From contig JAGKWS010000001.1 in NCBI GenBank assembly GCA_021151685.1, forward strand, positions 1-64,000: DNA of 64,000 nt, in the 5' to 3' direction. Made by a program: the position numbers and the translations under genes. Source of the stretch: Chitinophagaceae bacterium. GTDB lineage: Bacteria; Bacteroidota; Bacteroidia; Chitinophagales; Chitinophagaceae. The notes under the pieces are model-generated. The model saw only the letters and a program-made list of their open reading frames with translations, was not told the origin of the DNA and did not search any database. This document shows, piece after piece, positions 15,980 to 23,431 of the stretch (position 1 is its first letter; each line of letters starts with the position of its first letter).

Positions 15980-17263
15980 TTACAGTGCCGCAAGACTCTG
16001 GCGTGCTGCCTGTACCGTCATCTCTATATCGGTTTCTGTAAGTGCATTACATATAAACCATGTTTCATATGCCGATGGGGGCAAGTACACACCACGTTCC
16101 AACATTTGGTGGAAGAACCGATTAAATGTTGCATTGTCGGCCGCAGCCGCATCATCAAAGTTGTTAACTGGCTTCTCAGAAAAGTGTACACTTATCATAG
16201 AGCCCAACCTGTTGATAACATATGGCCTGCCACTATTGCGGAACGCCTCATCCAGCCCGGTGTGCAGCAGGGCTGTTTTCTCTTCCAGCGCAGTGTAAAT
16301 ACCGGGGTTGTCTGCCAGTGTTTTCAGGGTGGTATAGCCTGCTATCATGGCTATGGGGTTGCCACTTAGTGTACCTGCCTGGTATATTTTGCCTACAGGG
16401 GCCACACACTCCATTATATCTCTACGGCCACCAAACGCACCCACGGGCAAACCGCCGCCTATTACCTTGCCATAGGTTACCATATCGGCTTTTATACCCA
16501 GCCGCTCCTGTGCGCCACCTGCTGCCAGGCGAAAGCCTGTCATTACCTCATCAAAAATCAAGACGATGCCTTCACGATCACAGATGCTACGCAGGCCTTC
16601 CATGAAACCGGGCTGTGGTATGATGCACCCCATATTACCAGCTACGGGTTCTATAATAATGGCGGCAATTTCGCCCCTGTTATCGGCAACTAACTGTTCT
16701 ACCGCATTCAGGTTGTTGTATGGGGCTGTCAGTGTATCGTTGGCAGCACCGGCAGTAACACCCGGTACGGTTTGAATGTTGAAAGTAGCCAAACCACTAC
16801 CCGCCTTTACCAAAAAGGCATCGGCATGCCCATGATAACAGCCCTCGAACTTGATGAACTTGTTGCGCCCCGTATAGCCACGAGCCACGCGCAGGGCACT
16901 CATACAGGCTTCTGTACCGCTTGACACCATGCGTATCATTTCTACATTTGGAGCCATGCTCACAATCAGTTCGGCCATATCCACCTCCAGCTCGGTAGGG
17001 GCACCAAAAGAAGATGATAAGGTGGCACGTTCCTGTATAGCCTCAACCACGGGGTCGTAAGCATGGCCAAGAATAGCCGGCCCCCAAGAGTTGATGTAGT
17101 CGAGATACATTTTGCCATCAGCATCGTAGAGATAGGCACCTTTGGCGCGCTGCATGAATATTGGTGTGCCACCCACACTGCGAAACGCACGTACAGGCGA
17201 GTTTACGCCACCGGGTATAGTGCGTTGTGCTCTGTCGAATAACTGCTGGCTTTTTGTACTCAT
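15980..17263 (-). CDS. hemL: Glutamate-1-semialdehyde 2,1-aminomutase
   Basis: This 427-residue PLP enzyme converts glutamate-1-semialdehyde to 5-aminolevulinate in C5-pathway tetrapyrrole synthesis. It shows GGVNSPVRAF, the cofactor-phosphate contact SSGTEA (114-119), YHGHADAFLVKAGSG, the PLP-pairing FDEVMTGFR (DE at 238-239) and the Schiff-base lysine in TYGKVIGGG (K266). The frame is open upstream to 17374, but the ATG at 17263 gives the normal start and length. It stands alone here, without other hem genes. It lies 42 bases from the SGNH-like gene on the same strand. Confidence 0.96.
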   Translation of the reverse strand: MSTKSQQLFDRAQRTIPGGVNSPVRAFRSVGGTPIFMQRAKGAYLYDADGKMYLDYINSWGPAILGHAYDPVVEAIQERATLSSSFGAPTELEVDMAELIVSMAPNVEMIRMVSSGTEACMSALRVARGYTGRNKFIKFEGCYHGHADAFLVKAGSGLATFNIQTVPGVTAGAANDTLTAPYNNLNAVEQLVADNRGEIAAIIIEPVAGNMGCIIPQPGFMEGLRSICDREGIVLIFDEVMTGFRLAAGGAQERLGIKADMVTYGKVIGGGLPVGAFGGRRDIMECVAPVGKIYQAGTLSGNPIAMIAGYTTLKTLADNPGIYTALEEKTALLHTGLDEAFRNSGRPYVINRLGSMISVHFSEKPVNNFDDAAAADNATFNRFFHQMLERGVYLPPSAYETWFICNALTETDIEMTVQAARQSLAAL

Positions 17264-17496
17264 AATATGGTCTGTTGACGATGTTTGCAAAAGTGGCCGC
17301 AAGTTCCGAAATAAATAATGATAGTTATTTGCCGATTGTAAGATAATTGTCTTTTTGAAAGCCCCTTCCAGCACCTTGTGAATACATTAACAGCAAACTG
17401 GGCAATATGCTCTGCCATTTGGCATGTTTGTTGATTTATGTGTATCGGACTGATAACAAACACGCTATATCTACAATAAAACCCACGGTACAGCCC

Positions 17497-17525
17497 TTGT
17501 TATTTTTTCAGTTATTTTTAATTTG
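17497..17525 (+). promoter_or_regulatory. Candidate promoter for the DUF4476 gene
   Basis: TTG at 17497-17499 is followed after 19 bases by TAATTTG at 17519-17525, giving the same spacing as the candidates at 55673 and 12510. The gene starts 33 bases further on. Confidence 0.42.
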
Positions 17526-17558
17526 TTATTCTTGCATTCTGAAACACACATTACAATT

Positions 17559-18566
17559 ATGAAACGCACTTACATGCTGCTGATGGCAGCCCTGCTGGTA
17601 GCACCGGCTACCTTTGCACAACGTGGTGGCTACGGCAACTATCCACAATACCGGTACGACAATATGCAGTACGACAACAGCGTATTGTCTATTTTCTCTG
17701 AAAATGGCGAACCATTTTTCCTGGTGCTGAATGGGATAAAGCAAAACCTTGCCCCTACTTCAAAAATAAGGGTAGAAGCTTTGCCAAAGTACCAGAATGA
17801 TGTTCAAATAATATTTGCCAACAACAGCATGCCTCCCATTCGCCGTACAGTGAACATTGCCGACCCTATTGATGGCCGGGCTGTGAACCTTACCCTGCGC
17901 GTGACACGTGGCGGTCGTGGTGGCGGTGCCCGCCTGAAGTTTCACCGTATGACGGAGTGCGACAAAAGCTACCGTGGCCCACGCGATGAATATGTGATGT
18001 ACTACGGCAAGCCCCAACAGATAAATACAGTGACCGAAACCACCTATATGGACCCCATAACCGGACAGTGGATAACAGAAACTACTACAACAACGACCGA
18101 CAATGGCGGGTTTGGCGGTAGCTATAACAATAATGGTTATAACAACGGCAACTATAGTAGCGGCAACTATAATAACGGAGGGTATAACAATGGAGGGTAC
18201 GACAATGGCTATGGCGGTGGCCGTGGAGGAGGAGGTATGACACCCCCGCCTATACCACAGGGGCCTATGCCTATGGATAGCCGAAGCTTTGGCGATGCCA
18301 AACAAAGTATAGCCAGTGGCAACTTTGAAGACACTAAACTGAGTACGGCCAAAACGATACTGAGTACTGGCAATAACTTTATGAGCACTGGACAAATAAT
18401 GGAAATATGTCAATTGTTTTCTTTTGAAAACACTAAGGTTAATTTTGCCAAGTTTGCATACAGCCGTTGCAGCGACCCACAGAACTATTATAAGGTAGGC
18501 TCTGTCTTCACGTTTGATACTAACAAGAAGGCACTGAACGACTTTATATCTAACGGTGGCCGATAG
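17559..18566 (+). CDS. Secreted DUF4476 protein with Gly/Asn-rich linker
   Basis: This protein of about 335 residues has a signal peptide (MKRTYMLLMAALLVAPATFAQ), an N-terminal domain (about 40-170) of strands ending near TDNGG, a flexible linker of Gly, Asn, Tyr and Ser (about 185-228) built from short NNGGYNNG-like units, and a C-terminal DUF4476 domain (about 245-335) with FGDAKQSIASGNFEDTKLSTA and CQLFSFENTKVNFAKFAY. DUF4476 is a helical domain frequent in Bacteroidota exported proteins; its function is unknown. The frame opens at 17523, but the ATG at 17559 gives the signal peptide. A terminator follows at 18594. Confidence 0.85.
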   Translation: MKRTYMLLMAALLVAPATFAQRGGYGNYPQYRYDNMQYDNSVLSIFSENGEPFFLVLNGIKQNLAPTSKIRVEALPKYQNDVQIIFANNSMPPIRRTVNIADPIDGRAVNLTLRVTRGGRGGGARLKFHRMTECDKSYRGPRDEYVMYYGKPQQINTVTETTYMDPITGQWITETTTTTTDNGGFGGSYNNNGYNNGNYSSGNYNNGGYNNGGYDNGYGGGRGGGGMTPPPIPQGPMPMDSRSFGDAKQSIASGNFEDTKLSTAKTILSTGNNFMSTGQIMEICQLFSFENTKVNFAKFAYSRCSDPQNYYKVGSVFTFDTNKKALNDFISNGGR

Positions 18567-18593
18567 GCTGTTGATACAAAATATCTCCTATCA

Positions 18594-18632
18594 AAAAATG
18601 GGCTGTTTGCAGTAAGCAGACAGCCCATTTTT
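18594..18632. terminator. Bidirectional intrinsic terminator
   Basis: AAAAATGGGCTGTTTGC pairs, with one wobble, to GCAGACAGCCCATTTTT around an AGTAA loop. It lies between the convergent DUF4476 and PorT-family genes, with T-runs usable on both strands. Confidence 0.8.
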
Positions 18633-18651
18633 GACATAAAAAAAACAAAAT

Positions 18652-19296
18652 TTATTTGAAAAGATACATCAAACGGAATGTCCACATATTGTTGAACTGC
18701 TGATTGCGCCCGTAATTTTCAGGCACTTTGTTGCGCACCGAAATGAGTGAGTACTGAAAGCGCATATTGAAAAAGAAGCCCTTCCAACAGTGAAAGTTTG
18801 CCCCTAAAAGAAAGTTGAAGTCGCTTTTTTTGAATGGATAATCATCGAGATTGGCAATGGGTTGTGATGGGCTAAATGTAATAGTCTCTTTTTTAGTACC
18901 CAAACGCGAGTAGGAAAAACCTGCACCAAAGTGGTGGAGATGCTGGTCGAAATAGTTAATCATAAAGGGCACCTCGGCATAGTTGAGCGTCACCGCATAG
19001 TCTGTTACGGCCAAGCCGGGGGCAGCAATAAACACACCTTTCGACTGGGCTCCTTTTTGTGCATAAGACACTTCGAGACTTCCTTTTATATGTTCTTCAT
19101 CCATTTTGAAGTAAACGATGCCCCCCAGATTAAAGCCCTTTTTGGTATAACCTGCAAAATTGTCACCATCTACCTGAGAGATGTTGAGCCCTCCGACCAG
19201 CCCTCCATGAAAAGTGCGGTATTCGTCAAAATAATCGAGTTGGGCATATGCCTTACTACCGCCCATACATAGCAACATGGCGGCAAGAACCATCAT
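18652..19296 (-). CDS. PorT-family outer-membrane beta-barrel protein (copy 1)
   Basis: This protein of about 214 residues has a signal-like segment (MMVLAAMLLCMGGSKAYA) and a barrel part with alternating strands: GGLVGGLNISQVDGDNFAG, LGGIVYFKM, SLEVSYAQKGA, VPFMINYFDQHLHHFGAGFSYSRL and a C-terminal strand ending MYLFK with a final aromatic/basic end. This fits the PorT/outer_membrane_beta-barrel family (PF13568-type), common in Bacteroidota. The start is uncertain: the frame runs to 19386, and LIKK directly before the MM would improve the signal peptide, so a start at 19359 or a GTG at 19332 is possible. A paralogue lies immediately upstream at 19442. Confidence 0.82.
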   Translation of the reverse strand: MMVLAAMLLCMGGSKAYAQLDYFDEYRTFHGGLVGGLNISQVDGDNFAGYTKKGFNLGGIVYFKMDEEHIKGSLEVSYAQKGAQSKGVFIAAPGLAVTDYAVTLNYAEVPFMINYFDQHLHHFGAGFSYSRLGTKKETITFSPSQPIANLDDYPFKKSDFNFLLGANFHCWKGFFFNMRFQYSLISVRNKVPENYGRNQQFNNMWTFRLMYLFK

Positions 19297-19383
19297 TTTT
19301 TTGATGAGGGCGGTACCAAGCGGCGGCGGCACACAAATGCTGTTACTAATGTATAACATAGTAATGTAAATTTTGACGGTGTT

Positions 19384-19391
19384 CAAACCTA
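19384..19391 (-). promoter_or_regulatory. Candidate -7 box for the PorT-family gene
   Basis: On the minus strand this reads TAGGTTTG, a full match to TAnnTTTG, in the gap between the two barrel genes. No TTG lies at the preferred spacing. If used, translation must start downstream of about 19377, which argues against the longest open frame. Confidence 0.33.
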
Positions 19392-19441
19392 CGGCAAAAA
19401 TGCGACAATTGTCTCTTGTTATTGTATGGTGCGGCCGCTAC

Positions 19442-20131
19442 TTAGCGCACCATATACATCAACCGTACAGACCATAGATTGTTATATTGCCTATCGGCAC
19501 GGGCCATGCCTACAGGTGTTTCCGAGCGCATGGGGGTGATACCATACTGAAAACGAACATTAAAAAAAAGCCCCTTCCACAGATGCATTTGCGCACTTAT
19601 AACATAGTCGAGCGTGGAATTGCGGAATGGATACTTGCTGAAATCGACAGAATAGCCTTTATCTGACTCCATAAGTTCTGTGGCATTCAGCAGGCGGCTG
19701 TACGAAAACCCTGTACCAAAATGGCTTTTGTGTTTGTCAAAATAATTGATCATGAGTGGTATCTCGGCATAGGGTGTGTTGATGCGGTACTTAGTGATGA
19801 GTGTAGCACTGTCTATGGGCGAGTAACGCACGCCATTATCTTTGGCACCACGCTGGCTATACAACAACTCGAAGCTGAGTGCCCAATCTTTACTGAGCCG
19901 CAAATAGCCAATACCACCGGCATTAAGGCCTACTTTGTGATACCCCGCATAGTTATCGCCATCTACCTGACAAAAGTTGGCCCCCAATACTGCGCCTACC
20001 GATATCATTTTTATCTTGTCGGTATACACATCGGCATCGTCGCTAAACTGTGCTGCTGACTGGGAATGAGAAAAAACGGTGAACAGGGTTATGATGATGC
20101 GAAGTGCTGTGAATGTGCTACTTTTATTCAT
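19442..20131 (-). CDS. PorT-family outer-membrane beta-barrel protein (copy 2)
   Basis: This 229-residue paralogue of the next gene shares the same ordered blocks: ISVGAVLGANFCQVDGDNYAG, LNAGGIGYLRL, SFELLYSQRGA, YAEIPLMINYFDKHKSHFGTGFSYSRL, LWKGLFFNVRFQYGI and the terminal LWSVRLMYMVR. The signal peptide starts MNKSSTFTALRIIITLFTVF. The clear match of the two genes points to a tandem duplication that has diverged considerably. The barrel may be a receptor or adhesion protein; the ligand is unknown. The frame is open to 20173, but that would overlap the next gene. Confidence 0.83.
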   Translation of the reverse strand: MNKSSTFTALRIIITLFTVFSHSQSAAQFSDDADVYTDKIKMISVGAVLGANFCQVDGDNYAGYHKVGLNAGGIGYLRLSKDWALSFELLYSQRGAKDNGVRYSPIDSATLITKYRINTPYAEIPLMINYFDKHKSHFGTGFSYSRLLNATELMESDKGYSVDFSKYPFRNSTLDYVISAQMHLWKGLFFNVRFQYGITPMRSETPVGMARADRQYNNLWSVRLMYMVR

Positions 20132-20147
20132 TGAAACAGCCAAGCTA

Positions 20148-20456
20148 ATGAGCTTCAAATATACGCCAAACACGCTTAAAAAACTGGAGGAGCTTTTTGA
20201 AGAGGCACACTACATTATTCGCTACGAGAAGGGGCACTTCAATAGCGGTTATTGCATATTGGAGGAAAGAAAAGTTGTTGTTGTCAACAAATTTTTCAAT
20301 GTAGAGGGTCGCATCAACGCTCTGATGGAGATAATGCAAAATATTACGGTTAAGGAGGAAGAGCTGAGTACCGAAACACTGAAATGGTACAAACAAATGA
20401 AAGCCGACCCCGATATGAATGCAGGCAATACCGTACAAACCAAAATGGATATTTAG
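20148..20456 (+). CDS. Small conserved protein of unknown function
   Basis: This 102-residue soluble protein (MSFKYTPNTLKKLEELFEEAHYIIRYEKGHFNSGYCILEE...) has a helix-strand pattern and no signal peptide. It contains the segment ERKVVVVNKFFNVEGRINALMEI. It is two bases from the start of the metallo-beta-lactamase-fold gene, so the two probably form an operon, an arrangement I recall from Bacteroidota genomes but cannot check here. The reading frame opens at 20079, within the divergent barrel gene. The function is unknown. Confidence 0.75.
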   Translation: MSFKYTPNTLKKLEELFEEAHYIIRYEKGHFNSGYCILEERKVVVVNKFFNVEGRINALMEIMQNITVKEEELSTETLKWYKQMKADPDMNAGNTVQTKMDI

Positions 20457-20458
20457 TT

Positions 20459-21223
20459 GTGAAAGTGACTTTTTTGGGTACCGGAACGTCTCAGGGAGTA
20501 CCCTTTATAGGGTGCCCGTGCGAAGTGTGTACTTCTACCGACCATAGGGATAAGCGTTTACGGAGTGCTATATGGGTAGAAACGCCCGATGTGAGTATTG
20601 TTATAGACAGTGGACCCGATTTTCGTTACCAAATGTTGCGGGCGCGCGTACACAAGCTCGACGCTATAGTTTTGACCCATGGTCATAAAGACCACATTGC
20701 CGGTCTCGATGACATACGCCCTTATAATTTCTTTTCGCAAAAGGCAGTAGGCGTATATGCTACTACAGAGACTCAAGATACCCTGAAGCGCGAGTTTCAG
20801 TATATCTTCTCAGAAAATCAGTATCCCGGCATACCGCAGGTAGATATGCATACAATATCTGCCGGGCAATCTTTTTCTATAAAGGGTTTACAGATTACCC
20901 CTATCAGGGTGCTGCACTACAAAATGGAGGTATTGGGATTCCGAATTGGCAATTTCACTTACATAACGGATGCCAATTATATAGCTCCTGCCGAAATGGA
21001 GAAGATAAGAGGTAGCCACACAATGGTGCTGAATGCGCTGCGACACGAGGCCCATATTTCTCATTATACGCTGGCACAGGCCATAGACGTTGTACGCGAA
21101 GCAGGTGTACCCAATGCATACTTTACCCACATAAGCCACCAGCTGGGTACCTATACCGAAGTAGAGAATATGCTGCCACCAGGCATGCATCTGGCATGGG
21201 ATGGTTTGACACTGGAATTTTAG
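20459..21223 (+). CDS. Metallo-beta-lactamase-fold hydrolase (PhnP-like)
   Basis: This 254-residue protein has the MBL zinc signature HGHKDH (74-79), preceded by FLGTGTSQG and GCPCEVC near the N-terminus and followed by DIRPYNFF. The N-terminal layout (GTGTSQGVPxxGC) resembles PhnP-type cyclic phosphodiesterases and related enzymes. Later histidines (ITDANYI, HISH and H in YFTHISHQLG) complete the site. The start is a GTG at 20459, two bases after the preceding gene; the upstream open frame lies inside that gene. It is probably a cytoplasmic phosphodiesterase; substrate unknown. Confidence 0.9.
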   Translation: MKVTFLGTGTSQGVPFIGCPCEVCTSTDHRDKRLRSAIWVETPDVSIVIDSGPDFRYQMLRARVHKLDAIVLTHGHKDHIAGLDDIRPYNFFSQKAVGVYATTETQDTLKREFQYIFSENQYPGIPQVDMHTISAGQSFSIKGLQITPIRVLHYKMEVLGFRIGNFTYITDANYIAPAEMEKIRGSHTMVLNALRHEAHISHYTLAQAIDVVREAGVPNAYFTHISHQLGTYTEVENMLPPGMHLAWDGLTLEF

Positions 21224-21381
21224 TGCCACATTTATTTTTTGTGCACGGCAGCTCCTCTATTGGTGTAGGGGACTTAAAATGGGGTTTGGGCTACATCTAA
21301 AAAAACATGCCGGTACACTGTGGAATTTGCATGACTATGCATTTTATACTTCTGCATTCCGATACATAAAAGAGCAACCCA

Positions 21382-22281
21382 ATGAACAGTAACAACCCTC
21401 AAAACCGTAAGCGGCTGCTGATAGGCGGAGCCCTAATGTTTGTAGTCATGTTTGTCTTCAGGCTACTATACGGTTATACCAGCCCTGAGGCCCGTGGGCA
21501 AGAACCCGAAATTGCCGCTACAGAAGACTACTTTGGTAGTGTGCAGGGGTTGCGAAAAAACTATGCTTCAGAGAAACTGTATGAAGCAAAAATGGCACCA
21601 CCGGCCACTGTAGCCCTGGAAAGCCCTCCACCATCTTCCAGTCAGAAATATGAAAAGACTGCCACGATACGCACACGTACACACTCGTGGGTGCGGGATG
21701 AGCGGCAACTGAAAAGAAAAATAGCGTCATTTCATGCTGTAATACAATATGAACAAAACATGGGCATGAGTGGCAACCGGCAGCTACAAATGATGATAGG
21801 GGTAGCACCATCGCTGTTCGACTCGTTTTATACCGAAATGAAGGCAATAGGTAAAGCCCAAAGTGTAGAAATAACCAAAACTGATAAAACGAACGATTAC
21901 CTGAAACTGAATGCACAGAAGGCATCGCTACAAAAAACACTTGCCAACTTACTGGAACTAAAGCAAAAAGGCGGACAGATAGCCGATTTTATATCGCTGA
22001 ACGACAAAATACTGGAGATAGAAGAGCGTATACAGGGGCTGGGGGTAGAGCTGGGCAACTTTGACGAAGTAAACGAATTTTGCACAGTGAAGTTGTCGCT
22101 GTATGAAGCCCGGCCACGGAAAATAATCAGCACTATGCACCGCATATTGCGCGCACTGGAATGGACTGCTACATGGTACTCTGTAATAATGCTGGGGCTG
22201 GCAGGGTTGGCACTAAGTGTATATACTATACTTGCCGCAGCCGACAAATTGGGGCGGCAATTGCCCGGCAATAAAAAATAG
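21382..22281 (+). CDS. DUF4349 family membrane protein
   Basis: This 299-residue protein has an N-terminal membrane segment (about 12-30), a periplasmic region with two long helices that form a coiled coil (about 165-225: LKLNAQKASLQKTLANLLEL and LNDKILEIEERIQGL), then a strand segment CTVKLSLYEA and a C-terminal membrane helix (about 265-290). This matches DUF4349, a family of unknown function with a coiled-coil hairpin. It could be an envelope scaffold. It lies 158 bases after the hydrolase gene and 39 before an acetyltransferase. Confidence 0.82.
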   Translation: MNSNNPQNRKRLLIGGALMFVVMFVFRLLYGYTSPEARGQEPEIAATEDYFGSVQGLRKNYASEKLYEAKMAPPATVALESPPPSSSQKYEKTATIRTRTHSWVRDERQLKRKIASFHAVIQYEQNMGMSGNRQLQMMIGVAPSLFDSFYTEMKAIGKAQSVEITKTDKTNDYLKLNAQKASLQKTLANLLELKQKGGQIADFISLNDKILEIEERIQGLGVELGNFDEVNEFCTVKLSLYEARPRKIISTMHRILRALEWTATWYSVIMLGLAGLALSVYTILAAADKLGRQLPGNKK

Positions 22282-22320
22282 TTGCTTTGTAGATGTACAT
22301 TTGAATATAAACAGCTGATA

Positions 22321-22785
22321 ATGTACATTTCTCAAACCTACATACTGTCTTCGGCACAGAAAAACACGTTGCGACGGATGTGGAACAGAGAGTATCCGGT
22401 GCAAATGGCATTTAGCGACATTACCGGATTAGAACGTTACATAGCAGGCTTAGAGAACGTCTCTCATTTTCTATTGGTATCGCCAGCTGGAGAGATGAAA
22501 GGATGGGCAGCCATTTTTGACCGTGATGGGGAAAGATGGTTCGCCATAATACTGGATCGCGATGTGCAGGGAAATGGCTGGGGCAGTGCGCTGCTTCAAA
22601 AACTACGGCAATGCAGTAACGTACTGAATGGCTGGGTAACCGACCACAATATGTATGCCCGACAAGACGGAACCAACTACCCATCGCCGGTTTCCTTCTA
22701 TATCAAAAATGGTTTTGTTGTCACGGGCGAAAGGCTGAACACTATACAAGTAAATGCTGTAAAAATTGTCTGGCAACAATCTTGA
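22321..22785 (+). CDS. GNAT-like acetyltransferase
   Basis: This 154-residue protein looks like a GNAT-fold acetyltransferase: a strand pair with FLLVSPAGEMKGWAAIF, then WFAIILDRDVQGNGWGSALL, where Q/RxxGxG/A appears as QGNGWG, then YIKNGFVVTGERL, matching the C-terminal YxxxGF element. The family transfers acetyl from acetyl-CoA to amines. The substrate is unknown. The frame opens at 22282, but the ATG at 22321 starts the domain. A second GNAT gene follows after 38 bases. Confidence 0.78.
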   Translation: MYISQTYILSSAQKNTLRRMWNREYPVQMAFSDITGLERYIAGLENVSHFLLVSPAGEMKGWAAIFDRDGERWFAIILDRDVQGNGWGSALLQKLRQCSNVLNGWVTDHNMYARQDGTNYPSPVSFYIKNGFVVTGERLNTIQVNAVKIVWQQS

Positions 22786-22823
22786 ACACAGCAACAAACG
22801 TTACAGACATCCGTTATTGCTAT

Positions 22824-23291
22824 ATGCATACAATAGAATACCATCTTGCCACTTTAGACGATCTGGCACTGGTAACAGAGCTCAGAATTGAATTTGCAAT
22901 TCTACTGGGGGGCAGGTTATCTTCACAAGACGAGACAATGTTGCGTCAATTGGCAAACGAGTACTTTGCCGAAGAGTTGAACAAAAGCTACCTATGTTGG
23001 TATGCCACAGTAAATGGCGAACCTGCATCTGTGGCGGGCATGGTACTGAGACGGAACCCGGGCAATTTAAAGAATCCCTCCGGGCGTTGGGGCTATATTA
23101 TGAATGTGTACACTCGTCCCGAGTACCGCAGAATGGGTTTGTCTACCAATATCTTGCAAAAGCTGGAAGAAACAGCCGTATCGCGCGGAGTGACAGCCTT
23201 TGAACTACATGCTACCAACGAAGGCGAGCCACTGTACCTGCAACAGGGATTTGAAATACACCCCGAACCTACGTACAGAAAGTTTGTGTGA
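22824..23291 (+). CDS. GNAT-family N-acetyltransferase
   Basis: This 155-residue protein has the canonical GNAT layout: helices with LVTELRIEF, then GYIMNVYTRPEYRRMGLSTNIL (acetyl-CoA loop R-R-M-G-L) and FELHATNEGEPLYLQQGFEI. It probably acetylates a small amine or protein N-terminus. The frame can be extended to a TTG at 22782 that overlaps the previous stop, but MHTIEYHLATLDDL is the usual domain start. It follows another GNAT gene. Confidence 0.88.
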   Translation: MHTIEYHLATLDDLALVTELRIEFAILLGGRLSSQDETMLRQLANEYFAEELNKSYLCWYATVNGEPASVAGMVLRRNPGNLKNPSGRWGYIMNVYTRPEYRRMGLSTNILQKLEETAVSRGVTAFELHATNEGEPLYLQQGFEIHPEPTYRKFV

Positions 23292-23325
23292 TGTGGCGTT
23301 GATGCCGCTACACTATAAGAACTGT

Positions 23326-23359
23326 AATGCCGGTGATTGATAATACAACCACCGGCATT
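23326..23359. terminator. Hairpin between convergent acetyltransferase and RND genes
   Basis: A perfect 10 bp stem AATGCCGGTG/CACCGGCATT encloses a 14-base loop, between the GNAT gene and the convergent RND gene. The T-run is weak (CATATGTTTTG), so termination is likely rather than certain. Confidence 0.5.
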
Positions 23360-23431
23360 CATATGTTTTGTTTCCCCCATTACAATGTGTTTTCACAATG
23401 CATGGCAAATTCAGGAAAAACCAACGCTACC

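Noticed and set aside
17264..17374. N-terminal extension of hemL
   Set aside because: The upstream part of the frame does not match the family; the ATG at 17263 gives the normal start.
18110..18240. Repetitive Gly/Asn-coding stretch as a possible CRISPR or satellite array
   Set aside because: The repeats are short codon-phased units inside the DUF4476 gene linker, with no regular spacer arrangement.
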